From Thalassotalea euphylliae (GTDB lineage: Bacteria; Pseudomonadota; Gammaproteobacteria; Enterobacterales; Alteromonadaceae), in the NCBI RefSeq assembly GCF_003390395.1, contig NZ_QUOV01000001.1, forward strand, positions 2,852,001 to 2,916,000: 64,000 bases of DNA. The letters run 5' to 3'. The notes beneath the pieces were generated by a model. It searched no databases, was not told where the DNA came from, and worked only from the letters and a program-made list of their open reading frames with translations. The position numbers and the translations under genes are program-made. Shown piece after piece: positions 1-8,071 of the stretch. Position 1 is the stretch's first letter. Every line of letters begins with the position of its first letter.

Positions 1-788
1 CAACCGGCGCTAAGAAAATGCGGGCGAACATTGCGCATGCCGTCGTCGTTACGAATTTCGTGGCTCAGCTCAAGTTCGTGATACTCCGCCAAGCGGCCAT
101 TGATTTTCACTAAACCTAAGTCTTGATTAGTTTTAGTATTTTGCAGCTCAACACCGTTACCGTCTTCGATATTGTCGGTGTCGTTTTTACCAACAATCAA
201 TAAGCCACTCCAGTTGTCGTTAACACGACCGTAGAAGCTGCCGCTTAATTTAGTGCCGCTGGTGTTGCTGAAATAACCTGCTTTTAACAAGGCGCCAAAG
301 TTCTCGCCTTCGTCTAATAGATCATCGGCATCTTTAGTTTCAAATCGAATGGCACCGCCTAGTGCACCTGGGCCATCTAATGCTGAGCCAGCACCAGCTT
401 TTACTTCAACATGCTTTAACATTTCAGGCTCAATCGACAAGCGACCTTGATGGTGGAACAAGTAACCAGCTTGTGTAGCGCCATCAACGCTGACATTTAA
501 ATTAGTATCTTCAATACCGCGCACGTAAATTTTCTGAGCAATACCAAATGAACCACCAACAGTAATGGCTGGTTCGCCCCGGAAAATATCTTCTAAGTCA
601 TTCGCTTGTTTTTTACGAATATCACTTAGGTCAACCACGTCGACACCAAGAAGTCGCTGGCCTGTAACTTCAATTTTCTCAATATCACTGGTGTCCGCTA
701 TGTCTTCCGCAAACACTGCACTGCTGCTCGCTGCAACAGCTAAACCAACACAAAATGCAACTTTGCTGGCTTGAAACATCTTAGTCAT
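1..788 (-). CDS. TonB-dependent outer-membrane receptor (N-terminal part, cut by window edge)
   Basis: About 262 codons are present; the rest lies beyond base 1. The ATG at 788 follows a good ribosome site (ggag, 8 nt upstream). The protein opens with a signal peptide of about 27 residues ending in AVFAED, then a TonB-box-like stretch and a plug domain (IEKIEVTGQRL, DIFRGEPAITVGG, IYVRGIEDTNLNVSVDGA, VEVKAGAGSALDGPGALGG) and the first barrel strands. Such receptors pull iron chelates or haem across the outer membrane using TonB/ExbB/ExbD energy. The plug motifs and the Fur-like site just upstream favour an iron or haem ligand; the exact ligand cannot be told from this part. Confident in family, not in substrate. 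Confidence 0.9.
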   Translation of the reverse strand, partial: MTKMFQASKVAFCVGLAVAASSSAVFAEDIADTSDIEKIEVTGQRLLGVDVVDLSDIRKKQANDLEDIFRGEPAITVGGSFGIAQKIYVRGIEDTNLNVSVDGATQAGYLFHHQGRLSIEPEMLKHVEVKAGAGSALDGPGALGGAIRFETKDADDLLDEGENFGALLKAGYFSNTSGTKLSGSFYGRVNDNWSGLLIVGKNDTDNIEDGNGVELQNTKTNQDLGLVKINGRLAEYHELELSHEIRNDDGMRNVRPHFLSAG

Positions 789-814
789 ACAATTTACTCC
801 TTCAACAAATTGAC

Positions 815-833
815 GCGAATGATAATGGTTGCC
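815..833 (-). promoter_or_regulatory. Fur-like box upstream of the TonB receptor
   Basis: The 19 bases gcgaatgataatggttgcc match the classical Fur consensus (GATAATGATAATCATTATC) at 13 of 19 positions. They lie 27 bp before the receptor ATG. This fits iron-repressed expression. The call rests on consensus matching by eye only. Confidence 0.5.
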
Positions 834-910
834 ATTTGCACAACTAAATAACTTTACATTCTTTACAAAAGTGCCGTTTCCGATAGTTTTTTGCGTGATT
901 TTTAAGCTGA

Positions 911-954
911 TAGAAAGAAAAAAGCCCGTTATCTTGTTTTCAAGATAACGGGCT
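911..954 (-). terminator. Rho-independent terminator downstream of the ion channel gene
   Basis: A perfect 14-bp stem (agcccgttatcttg, 923-936, pairing with 941-954) has a 4-nt loop. Read on the minus strand it is followed by a T-rich tract (complement of 911-922). It ends minus-strand transcription 115 bp beyond the channel stop codon and insulates the TonB receptor promoter. Confidence 0.85.
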
Positions 955-1068
955 GAACATGTAAAGAAGCTGACTGTAAGACTCTCTATTTATTTAGTTA
1001 GAGAGCTAAATTTTAGAGAGCTAAATTCATGTGAATCAAGCGTAATGATATAAGTTAAGTCATCTAGA

Positions 1069-1923
1069 CTAGCTCGATTTACTTTGCTGGTTGGTTAATG
1101 CACCTTCTTTTATTAACGCTTTTAATTCGGCGATTTCTGCATGCAGCGCTTCAATTTGCGCACGGCTGGCAGGCTCGCCCCCTTCCTTTGATTCACCGTG
1201 CGATTCAGCGCGAAAGTTTTCATGCTCTTCGCTCATAACCTCTAAAATTGTACCTACCATCATGTTTAAGAAGATAAAGGCCGTTAAGAAAATAAAGGTT
1301 AAATAAAACACCCAGCTGATTGGATAAACTGCCATGGTTTCATACATCACATCCGTCCAATCCTCGAAGGTCGCCACGCGGAACAGGGTTAACATGGCAA
1401 TCGAAACATCGCCCCATAGCACTTCATTAATGTCTGCAAATACAATGCTGCCAATCGCAGCGTAGATGTAAAAAATCACAAACATTAATAGGCCAATGTA
1501 ACCCATACGTGGAATGGCTTTGATTAACGCGTTAATGAGTAAGCGTAGCTCTGGCACCATAGACACCAAACGCAATACACGAAATACCCTTAGTAAGCGC
1601 GCAATTAGCACACCTGAGCCGCCAGCTGGTATCAGCGAGCCAATCACGATAATCGTATCGAAGATATTCCAGCCGCTTTTGAAGAACTCACTTTTTCTCG
1701 GGTAAGCGAGAAATCGAATCACGAGCTCAATCACGAAAAATACTGTTACTGCGACATCAAGTATCGCTAAAACAACGATACCTTCAGGCGGTAAGTTATG
1801 GGTTTTTGCGCCGACCAATAGTGCGGAAAGAATAATGACCGCAATTACAATTCCTTGAAACCACTTACTTGAATCAATTTCTTTTAAGCGGCGTTGCAAT
1901 GAAAAAATAGTACCGGTTTTCAT
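1069..1923 (-). CDS. Voltage-gated-type cation channel (bacterial Ion_trans family), 284 aa
   Basis: Single-domain six-helix channel of the bacterial NaChBac/NavBac type, expected to work as a tetramer in the inner membrane. Visible parts: S1 ~21-42, S2 ~50-72, S3 ~85-100, an S4 sensor with arginines at every third position (R109, R112, R115, R118), S5 ~141-163, pore loop ~176-192, S6 ~203-231, and a C-terminal amphipathic segment ~254-272 (AQIEALHAEIAELKALI) that looks like the tetramerising coiled coil of this family. The filter reads TFEDW (185-189) where characterised sodium channels have TLESW, so ion selectivity is uncertain. It starts 3 nt after the stop of the upstream gloC gene, so the two are probably co-transcribed. 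Family call firm; ion unknown. Confidence 0.88.
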   Translation of the reverse strand: MKTGTIFSLQRRLKEIDSSKWFQGIVIAVIILSALLVGAKTHNLPPEGIVVLAILDVAVTVFFVIELVIRFLAYPRKSEFFKSGWNIFDTIIVIGSLIPAGGSGVLIARLLRVFRVLRLVSMVPELRLLINALIKAIPRMGYIGLLMFVIFYIYAAIGSIVFADINEVLWGDVSIAMLTLFRVATFEDWTDVMYETMAVYPISWVFYLTFIFLTAFIFLNMMVGTILEVMSEEHENFRAESHGESKEGGEPASRAQIEALHAEIAELKALIKEGALTNQQSKSS

Positions 1924-1926
1924 TGG

Positions 1927-2571
1927 TTAGCGAACTCCATCGCCAACAAATGGATTCGTACGACGCTCTTCGCCAAAGGTACTCATAGGGCCATGACCTG
2001 GAATAAAACGCACATCATCACCGAGCGGGAACAGATTATCGCGAATTGAGCTGATCAAGGTTGCATGATCACCTTTCGGGAAGTCGGTGCGACCAATTGA
2101 GCCTCTAAATAGTACGTCGCCAACTTGTGCCAGCTTTGACTCACGATGATAAAACACCACATGACCCGGCGTATGCCCTGGGCAGAAATACACTTCCAGC
2201 TCAATATTACCGAATGAAACGGTATCCCCTTGGTTTAACCAGCGATCGGTATCAAAGGCCTCGGCATGGGCAAAGCCAAAGCGCTCTTTTTGCATTGGGA
2301 TCAAATCAATCCAGAATTTATCTTCTTGGTGTGGGCCTTCCACATTTACGCCATAGTGGCTTGCAAGTGCTTTGGTTGCACCAGCGTGGTCGATATGTGC
2401 ATGAGTTAACAGCACTTTTGCCATTGTAAGCCCTTGGCCGTCGATAAATGCGATGACTTGTTCAACATCGCCACCTGGATCGACAACTGCCGCCAGCTTG
2501 GTTTCATCACACCAAAATACCGTACAATTTTGCTGAAACGGGGTCACAGGAATTATTTTATATTGAAGCAT
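1927..2571 (-). CDS. gloC: Type II glyoxalase-like metallo-beta-lactamase-fold hydrolase (GloC/YcbL), 214 aa
   Basis: Cytosolic zinc hydrolase closely resembling E. coli GloC/YcbL in length (215 aa) and sequence (IIPVTPFQQNC, RWLNQGDT, FPKGDHATLISSI, FIPGHGPMSTFG). GloC hydrolyses S-lactoylglutathione to D-lactate and glutathione in methylglyoxal detoxification. The metal-binding HxHxDH motif is HAHIDH at residues 57-62, with further metal-site histidines in CPGHTPGH and FIPGHGP. The ATG at 2571 gives the family N-terminus. It is the first gene of a two-gene unit with the ion channel. Assignment by recognition of family sequence. Confidence 0.88.
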   Translation of the reverse strand: MLQYKIIPVTPFQQNCTVFWCDETKLAAVVDPGGDVEQVIAFIDGQGLTMAKVLLTHAHIDHAGATKALASHYGVNVEGPHQEDKFWIDLIPMQKERFGFAHAEAFDTDRWLNQGDTVSFGNIELEVYFCPGHTPGHVVFYHRESKLAQVGDVLFRGSIGRTDFPKGDHATLISSIRDNLFPLGDDVRFIPGHGPMSTFGEERRTNPFVGDGVR

Positions 2572-2674
2572 ATCGCGCCCTAATCTTGGTTTTTATCATA
2601 ATGTTTCGATCATATGGGCTAATTGTCAGCAAGCCAATAGCTGGGCGATATTAAATATACAATCGATTAATAGG

Positions 2675-2819
2675 CTAGGGCGTGTTGATCTTTCGAGATT
2701 GAATTTTCTACTGTGTTGGCACTTATTTATGGAGAATGACTACACTGCACAAGTGCCGCCTTGTATAAAACCCAAACAGACTGCTGCAAAAACAACCCTG
2801 AAAGATAAACACGCCCTAG
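2675..2819. mobile_element. MITE-like inverted-repeat element (~145 bp) flanked by CTAG
   Basis: The ends (ctagggcgtgttgatctttc at 2675-2694 and its near-complement at 2800-2819) match at 19 of 20 positions. If the outer CTAG on each side is a target duplication, the element proper is 2679-2815. It contains no open reading frame of note. CTAG fits the YTAR targets of IS5-group transposases, so it may be a non-autonomous IS5-family derivative (inference). It fills most of the 324-bp gap before the NSS transporter and ends 77 bp before that start codon. Confidence 0.7.
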
Positions 2820-2895
2820 TATTTTTCACTTCACTAACTAACGCGAAATCGGTAAGCTCGCTACATTAAAAAATAACAATAACCTTGAGTAAACT

Positions 2896-4221
2896 TTGAC
2901 CAGAGATTCCTTCCATTCCCGTATCGGTTTTGTTTTAGCAGCGGCTGGCTCAGCCATAGGTTTAGGCAATATTTGGGGTTTCCCCACCAACGCAGCCAAT
3001 AATGGCGGCGGCGCCTTTTTGTTTGTTTACCTTGTGGTAACCTTATTGCTCGCACTGCCTGCACTGTATGCCGAAATTTATATTGGTAACCAAACACAGA
3101 AAAACCCAGTAAGTGCACTTGGTGAAGCGTGTGCCGAGCGGATGCCAAGATTTGGCCGTTTTGCCGGCAAGCTTGGCCTGTGCGGCGCCATTATGATGTT
3201 AAGTTTTTATACGATTGTTGCCGGTTGGATGCTCGCCCATGCGTTATCGGCAGTTGCAGCACTTGTGGGGACAACAGACTTATCCGTTTGGTTAGCAACC
3301 GATAGCACAGTTCGCAATGTCGTATTTACGCCAATATTTATTGTGCTTGGCGCGCTAATTGTGCACCAAGGGGTACATAGCGGTATCGAACGTTGGTCAG
3401 CGCGATTAATGCCTATGTTGTTAATAATGCTTGTTGGTTTAATTATTTATATTTTGCTACAAGAAGGCGCAATGGCGGGCTTAAAGCAGTATTTAATTCC
3501 TGATTTTAGCCAAGTAACGAACCCAAGTTTAGTAATTTCTGCTATGGGGCAAGCCTTTTTCTCGCTGTCAATTGGTGTTGGTGGCATGATGGTGTACGGC
3601 TCATATATGGCGAAAGACAAAGATATTGGCAAGCTCGTGCTGTCTATTGGCGCGCTTGACACCTTTATTGCGTTTTTAGCTGGCTTATTAATTATTCCAG
3701 CGCTATTTGTGGCTCAGCACGCTGGCCAGCAAGTATTTGCCAATGATCAATTGATCGGTGAAGGCCAGTTAATTTTCCAAATTCTGCCAACCCTGTTTAG
3801 TTCAATGGGCACGATTGGCTTAGTGGTTGCCGCTGCATTTTTCTCGCTACTTTCAATTGCGGCACTCACATCGACGATTTCATCTACCGAAGTGCCTGTT
3901 GCTTATTTAGTGGAAGAAAAGTCATTTACCCGCCGCAAAGCCACTTGGTTAATTTCAGCGATTGTGCTGATGGCAAGCATGGTCTTAGTAGCATTTTTTG
4001 ATGTGTTATTTGGCTTAATTATCCAAGTGCTAACCACTATTATGCAGCCACTTAGTTGCCTATTTTACTTTATTGTTGTTGGCTGGGTATGGAAACGCGG
4101 TAACAAGTTAAAAGACCAAGCAAGAATTGCTGAGCACAAATGGCTTGGTATATGGGGCAATTATTTAGCTTATGTTTGCCCTATTTTACTTACTGTTGTA
4201 TTTATTAATGTGGCGTTTTAA
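2896..4221 (+). CDS. Sodium-dependent transporter, NSS (SNF/LeuT) family, 441 aa
   Basis: Integral membrane Na+-coupled symporter for amino acids or related amines, LeuT fold. The signature GSAIGLGNIWGFP occupies roughly residues 18-30 and lines the sodium/substrate site in this family. About 11 hydrophobic helices follow, with the TM6-like segment SLSIGVGGMMVYGSYM. Length is typical for bacterial NSS proteins. The start is the TTG at 2896; no ATG precedes the conserved N-terminal SRIGFVLAAAGSAIG segment and the ribosome site is weak, so translation may be modest. The gene stands alone, 77 bp downstream of a MITE-like element that may have changed its promoter. Substrate cannot be read from the sequence. 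Confidence 0.88.
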   Translation: MTRDSFHSRIGFVLAAAGSAIGLGNIWGFPTNAANNGGGAFLFVYLVVTLLLALPALYAEIYIGNQTQKNPVSALGEACAERMPRFGRFAGKLGLCGAIMMLSFYTIVAGWMLAHALSAVAALVGTTDLSVWLATDSTVRNVVFTPIFIVLGALIVHQGVHSGIERWSARLMPMLLIMLVGLIIYILLQEGAMAGLKQYLIPDFSQVTNPSLVISAMGQAFFSLSIGVGGMMVYGSYMAKDKDIGKLVLSIGALDTFIAFLAGLLIIPALFVAQHAGQQVFANDQLIGEGQLIFQILPTLFSSMGTIGLVVAAAFFSLLSIAALTSTISSTEVPVAYLVEEKSFTRRKATWLISAIVLMASMVLVAFFDVLFGLIIQVLTTIMQPLSCLFYFIVVGWVWKRGNKLKDQARIAEHKWLGIWGNYLAYVCPILLTVVFINVAF

Positions 4222-4464
4222 TACGCCACTTTTTATACACGATAAAATAGCCAAAATGATTATAAGCGCATAGCAAACGTCAGGGCTGGATGATCAGCTA
4301 GCCTTAAATGCAGCATTTAATAAAAGGCTTAATAGTGAGAAATAAGTAATTAACAGAAGTCGACTATCATAAATAATGAAACACAAATAATTAACCACAA
4401 CCGAATGACTAAAAACAAATAGTCAAAAACGATTAATCAAAAACAATACATAATAATTATAACA

Positions 4465-5556
4465 ATGTTGTTTCAAAAACTACTTACTACAGGTATTGCC
4501 CATCAAAGCTTTTCAGTGACCAATAAGGTCAGGATGATGAATTTGATAGGCATTATCACCACCCTAGTTTCAGGCCTTTACACCTTTGCCTACGCCTTTG
4601 TGCTCGACAACATATCAGTCGCGTTAATCAACTGCGTATTCACGCTAGCCTATGTCGTCACGCTAGTGTTCAACTATTTTCAAGCATTTCGCGGCGGTAA
4701 AATCTGGTTTTTTGTCACCTTAATGTTGCACTTAGTGGCGTGTACAAATTTGTATGTTACCAACGCAACAGGCTTTCATTTATATTTTTTCCTCGTCCCT
4801 ACTGGCGTATTTTTACTGTTTGAATTAAGAGAAAAAACAGAGAAAGTTACCCTAAGTTTAATCGCGCTCGTTTTATACTTTTACTGTGAAAACACACTAA
4901 ACCCAGCCCCACTGATTGAGCTGTCTGACAGCTTCAACCACATTCTTTATCAATCAGTTGTTTTAGTGATCATGCTCGAAGTGATTTTAGTGCTAACAAT
5001 ATTTGCTAATGAAATTGAAGCCAATGAATTAAAGCTAACTAAACAAGCAACGACCGATGCCTTAACTGGCTTATCAAACCGACACGCTTTCTTTGAACAC
5101 GGCAGCAGTTTATTTGAATCAACGAAGCACCTTAATCGCCCGCTGACCATCATATTAGTGGATATCGACCACTTTAAACGTATCAATGATCAGCATGGCC
5201 ACTTTGTTGGCGATTTATGTTTAACCGAAGTCACACAGTTAATGGCTGCCCAAAAGCGCGAGCAAGATATGCTTGCCCGCATCGGCGGTGAAGAATTCGC
5301 AATAATACTGCCAGACACAACCTTGTCAGAAGCGAATAATATTGCTGAGCAAATGCGTATTACCATCAGCCAACATCACATTCCGTTGGTCGGTGATCAG
5401 CATTTGCATTGTACCGTTAGCTTTGGTATTGCCAGCAGAGATACAGACGCCAGCTCGCTTAAAGAAGTATTAGTGCACGCAGACAAAGCGCTTTACTTAG
5501 CCAAAGAACTTGGCCGAAATCGCGTACAAATTTTTCAATCGCCTAGCGATAACTAA
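4465..5556 (+). CDS. Membrane-anchored diguanylate cyclase (GGDEF), 363 aa
   Basis: Makes the second messenger c-di-GMP from two GTP. The N-terminal ~185 residues hold five or six hydrophobic helices with short loops, an integral-membrane sensor of unknown ligand. The GGDEF domain begins at TTDALTGLSNR (~196-206), has the metal/substrate segment LVDIDHFKRIND (~231-242) and an intact active site GGEEF (274-278). An inhibitory I-site RxxD (R265-D268) sits five residues before it, so product inhibition is expected. No EAL domain. It is monocistronic and convergent with rmuC. The 243 bp upstream are very A-rich with no recognisable operator. Confidence 0.93.
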   Translation: MLFQKLLTTGIAHQSFSVTNKVRMMNLIGIITTLVSGLYTFAYAFVLDNISVALINCVFTLAYVVTLVFNYFQAFRGGKIWFFVTLMLHLVACTNLYVTNATGFHLYFFLVPTGVFLLFELREKTEKVTLSLIALVLYFYCENTLNPAPLIELSDSFNHILYQSVVLVIMLEVILVLTIFANEIEANELKLTKQATTDALTGLSNRHAFFEHGSSLFESTKHLNRPLTIILVDIDHFKRINDQHGHFVGDLCLTEVTQLMAAQKREQDMLARIGGEEFAIILPDTTLSEANNIAEQMRITISQHHIPLVGDQHLHCTVSFGIASRDTDASSLKEVLVHADKALYLAKELGRNRVQIFQSPSDN

Positions 5557-5587
5557 TTTCAGAACCTCGTTAACTTTCAGAAACTCG

Positions 5588-6910
5588 TTAATTTTCAGAA
5601 AGTAGCGGATTAGCTTCCGTCTCTTGGCCAATGTCTACTTGCTCATGGCCAATGTCTACTTGCTCGATTTTTTCAAAACGACGGGTAATTTTATCTGCCG
5701 AGGTATGAATTTGTTTAACATCATTTGCCGCTTGGTCGATATGGCGTGCTAAGTTGTTAAAACGCCCTTGGAAGCGGCCAAAGTCTTGCGCCAGCATGCC
5801 CAAGTGCTCTTGAATTAAATGCACTTGCTGTTTAGTCGCTTCGTCTTTAATCACCGCTCGTGCCGTAGTTAAAATGGCCATGAGCGTAGTTGGCGATGCT
5901 AACCACACACGTTGTTTATTGGCATATTCTACCAAGTCAGCATGGTGGGCATGAATTTCGGCAAATACCGCTTCAGCAGGAATAAACATAACTGCCCCAT
6001 CAGCGGTTTCATTTTCAATTAAATACTTGCTGGCGATATCGTTAATATGCTTTTTAATATCTTGCTTAAACTGCTTTTCCGCATTTTTACGCACCAATAA
6101 CTCATGCTCAGGGTTGGTCATGGTTTGGTAGCTTTCCAGCGGGAATTTCGAATCAACTACCACATTGCCGGTCGGTTTTGGTAGAAACAAAATACAGTCG
6201 GCAATCTTACCGTTCGATAAGGTATGTTGCAGCGCAAATTGGCTCTCAGGTAATACATTTCGCACGAGCGAGTTTAACTGCACTTCGCCAAAAGCACCGC
6301 GTGAGCGTTTATCCGCTAACACTTCTTGCAAGCTCACAACATTGCTGGAAAGCTCAGTAATTTTCTTTTGCGCGTCGTCAATTAAGGCCAAGCGTTTAAG
6401 AATATCGTTAAAGGTTTGAGTGGTTTTTTCAAAACCTTCGCTTAGGCGTTTGTCCACCTGACCACTAATTTCTTGCAGCCTTTTATCCGTTGATTGGGTA
6501 AGCTTTTCAATACTTTGCGCTTGCTCATCACGGTTAACTTTCGCCATCAAGGTAAGCTGCTCTTGCAACTGCTGCTGTTGCTGACGAAACAGTTGATTTA
6601 ACGATTGAAACTTCTCAAACAGCTGCTGCTGGCTATTTTGATCACTTTGCTTATGTTGCTGCATTAACTGCAACTTGGTTTCCGCCATCAACTCTTTAAT
6701 TTGATGCTGATTATTGACATAGCCCTGCTGAAACTGTTGAATCAACTGGCCTAAATTCGCCTCAATACGGACAACTGACGCTTGCTGTTCGCTCTGGTTT
6801 TTCTGTCTAAAAACACTAATTAAATTGATAAGAAAATTAAGGATAACTAAGGCAAGTATTGAAAATAACAATAACTCGCTAGTGGATAATTGTTGAAAAA
6901 ATTCGTTCAC
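5588..6910 (-). CDS. rmuC: DNA recombination protein RmuC, 440 aa
   Basis: RmuC-family protein, thought to limit rearrangements at inverted repeats; its core belongs to the restriction-endonuclease-like superfamily. One N-terminal membrane helix (~12-32) is followed by a long Gln-rich coiled coil (~40-190) and the conserved RmuC domain (~195-395, including RGAFGEVQL, NGKIADCILFLPKPTG, VDSKFPLE, FIPAEAVFAEIHA). The C-terminus carries a tandem duplication: 21 bp repeated at 5625-5645 and 5646-5666 gives the peptide EQVDIGHEQVDIGQ. A second short repeat lies just beyond the stop. ATG at 6910. It forms the left border of the accessory island. Confidence 0.93.
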   Translation of the reverse strand: MNEFFQQLSTSELLLFSILALVILNFLINLISVFRQKNQSEQQASVVRIEANLGQLIQQFQQGYVNNQHQIKELMAETKLQLMQQHKQSDQNSQQQLFEKFQSLNQLFRQQQQQLQEQLTLMAKVNRDEQAQSIEKLTQSTDKRLQEISGQVDKRLSEGFEKTTQTFNDILKRLALIDDAQKKITELSSNVVSLQEVLADKRSRGAFGEVQLNSLVRNVLPESQFALQHTLSNGKIADCILFLPKPTGNVVVDSKFPLESYQTMTNPEHELLVRKNAEKQFKQDIKKHINDIASKYLIENETADGAVMFIPAEAVFAEIHAHHADLVEYANKQRVWLASPTTLMAILTTARAVIKDEATKQQVHLIQEHLGMLAQDFGRFQGRFNNLARHIDQAANDVKQIHTSADKITRRFEKIEQVDIGHEQVDIGQETEANPLLSEN

Positions 6911-7369
6911 TGACTCACCGTGAAAACGCTTATGTTTTGCCGAGCAAAGCGACTAAGCTAAAGCCTTGCAACACAAGCACTGTAAATATTAACAGTTATT
7001 AGTAACATAAATTAGCACAATAAGAAATGCTAGCAGTGGTAAAAGCTTGAAACTAGCCAGAATTTAGCGCTTTTTGCGTAATAAATACGAAAATAGCAAA
7101 GATGAACTGGGCATTGGTTAAAGAGAAGCTATCAACTTCTATCAGTGATTAATTTATAAAATTTCATATGTATATAAACACAGTTCAAGATAAATCCTTC
7201 TTTAAACGGTGAAAGCGCGCAAATTGCTCCCTTTTAACAAGCATATGTTTATTCGTATTTGTTAAGTTATTGGCTAGTAAAGAAAAGTGCTATTCGCTAA
7301 AGTAAATAATAATAAACTAAAAGTTAAGGGCTGAGTGTGGAAAGCGCGCAATTTGCCTTCTAATAAACT
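6911..7369. other. Gene-free AT-rich stretch at the left edge of the island
   Basis: No convincing gene. It contains two copies of a ~20-bp motif around aaagcgcgcaa(a/t)ttgc, at 7209-7227 and 7337-7356, 128 bp apart. A short inverted pair, ttaacaa and ttgttaa, lies at about 7234-7265. The second motif copy ends ~14 bp before the first cassette boundary, so this may be the ancestral insertion site or a decayed attC. No integrase gene is present. Confidence 0.5.
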
Positions 7370-7411
7370 GTTAGTAGTTTCTGGAGCACTGAGCAGTCTA
7401 TAAGGGTTTAG

Positions 7412-7615
7412 GTGTTAAAGTTAATAATTTCATATGTAACACTACTCGTGATTCTCTTCAGTATTGGCTATGACTTTTATACTGGTGAAATCAATATGAA
7501 AGGCAGTGCCTTTTATTTAGATTCAGACTTACCGGTATTTATTGGCTTTGGAATTTTTAAACTCAGTATTGCATTAGGCTTCGTAGCCTACTACAAAAAA
7601 CAGTTACGAGAATAA
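7412..7615 (+). CDS. Cassette-borne small membrane protein, 67 aa, unknown function
   Basis: I do not recognise this protein. It has two hydrophobic segments (about residues 2-21 and 42-60) joined by a polar loop with FYTGEINMKGSAFYLDSD, and a basic tail YYKKQLRE, so it looks like a two-helix inner-membrane protein. The GTG start at 7412 follows a good ribosome site (aaggg, 5 nt upstream). It fills a cassette from 42 nt after the boundary to immediately before the attC, the usual compact cassette layout, with transcription in the normal cassette direction. Small membrane proteins are common cassette cargo, but nothing more specific can be claimed. Confidence 0.6.
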   Translation: MLKLIISYVTLLVILFSIGYDFYTGEINMKGSAFYLDSDLPVFIGFGIFKLSIALGFVAYYKKQLRE

Positions 7616-7644
7616 ACTACTAACAAGCAAATTAACTGGGACTT
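7614..7644 (+). repeat. attC site of cassette 1, left arm (split by IS3 and IS1111 elements)
   Basis: R'' region aaactactaac, followed by aagcaaattaactggga, forms the left arm. The right arm, agcccgttatttgggc (8976-8991) plus the gttaggc core at 10397-10403, is a near-complement with extra bases, as attC stems show. The loop segment 8928-8975 contains gggcta/tagccc pairing and the run ttcgcttcgctcaa that I know from Vibrio/Shewanella-like attC sites. The reconstructed site is about 100 nt. Confidence 0.72.
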
Positions 7645-7696
7645 TGTAGTTCCCCCATTTTAGTGGACACCTCCTTATCTCAATGAGGAGGCCATT

Positions 7697-8071
7697 ATGC
7701 CCAGATATACCAACCCCAGAAAAACATGGTTTTACCCAGTTGATTTCAAAATCAAAGCCGTCGAACTAAGCTTAAAAGACGATGTCATGTCAAAGGATGT
7801 TGCTCATGCGCTCGATATTCATCCCTTTATGTTAAGCCGGTGGCGTAAAGAATATCGAGAGGGGAAATTTAACTTACCCGTGCGCTATAAAAGCAACAAG
7901 GAATTAATGAGTGAACTCCCCTCCAAACAAGAGCTGAATAAAATCAAACAACTCCAACGAGAAAATGAACGCTTAAAGCAGGAGAATGACCTGCTAAAAA
8001 AGTGGCAACGGTATCTGGCGGAAGTACATCAGCACGATTTGGATTCATCAAAAGGCACGGAAAAGCCTTAG
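7697..8071 (+). CDS. IS3-family transposase OrfA, 124 aa
   Basis: DNA-binding subunit with an N-terminal helix-turn-helix (~14-55: DFKIKAVELSLKDD, HALDIHPFMLSRWRKEYREG) and a C-terminal leucine-zipper region (~75-110: LNKIKQLQRENERLKQENDL). The ATG is preceded by tgaggagg, a strong ribosome site. Near its end the heptamer AAAAAAG (7996-8002) sits in the A AAA AAG register, which is a canonical -1 frameshift site. Ribosomes slipping there enter OrfB to make the OrfAB transposase, while OrfA alone usually acts as a repressor. Confidence 0.9.
   Translation: MPRYTNPRKTWFYPVDFKIKAVELSLKDDVMSKDVAHALDIHPFMLSRWRKEYREGKFNLPVRYKSNKELMSELPSKQELNKIKQLQRENERLKQENDLLKKWQRYLAEVHQHDLDSSKGTEKP

Larger units (their letters stand above)
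7370..7644 (+). other. Integron gene cassette 1 (5' part; attC interrupted by IS3)
   Basis: The boundary gttagtagttt (7370-7380) is the exact reverse complement of aaactactaac (7614-7624), which opens the attC right after the stop of the enclosed 67-aa gene. Such pairing is expected between the first bases of a cassette and the R'' box of its own attC. The attC continues aagcaaattaactgggactt up to 7644, is split by the IS3 element, resumes at 8928-8991 and ends in the gttaggc core at 10397. No other mobile cassette type explains the paired ends. Confidence 0.75.

Noticed and set aside
2861..3148. Minus-strand open frame facing the NSS gene
   Set aside because: Antisense shadow of the conserved transporter; no family resemblance or ribosome site.
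7234..7265. Short inverted pair ttaacaa...ttgttaa as a third attC
   Set aside because: Arms are only 7 bp, the R'' box does not fit RYYYAAC and the loop is far too short for a normal attC.
7209..7356. Repeated aaagcgcgcaa motifs read as a CRISPR array
   Set aside because: Only two imperfect copies 128 bp apart, no regular spacers and no cas genes.
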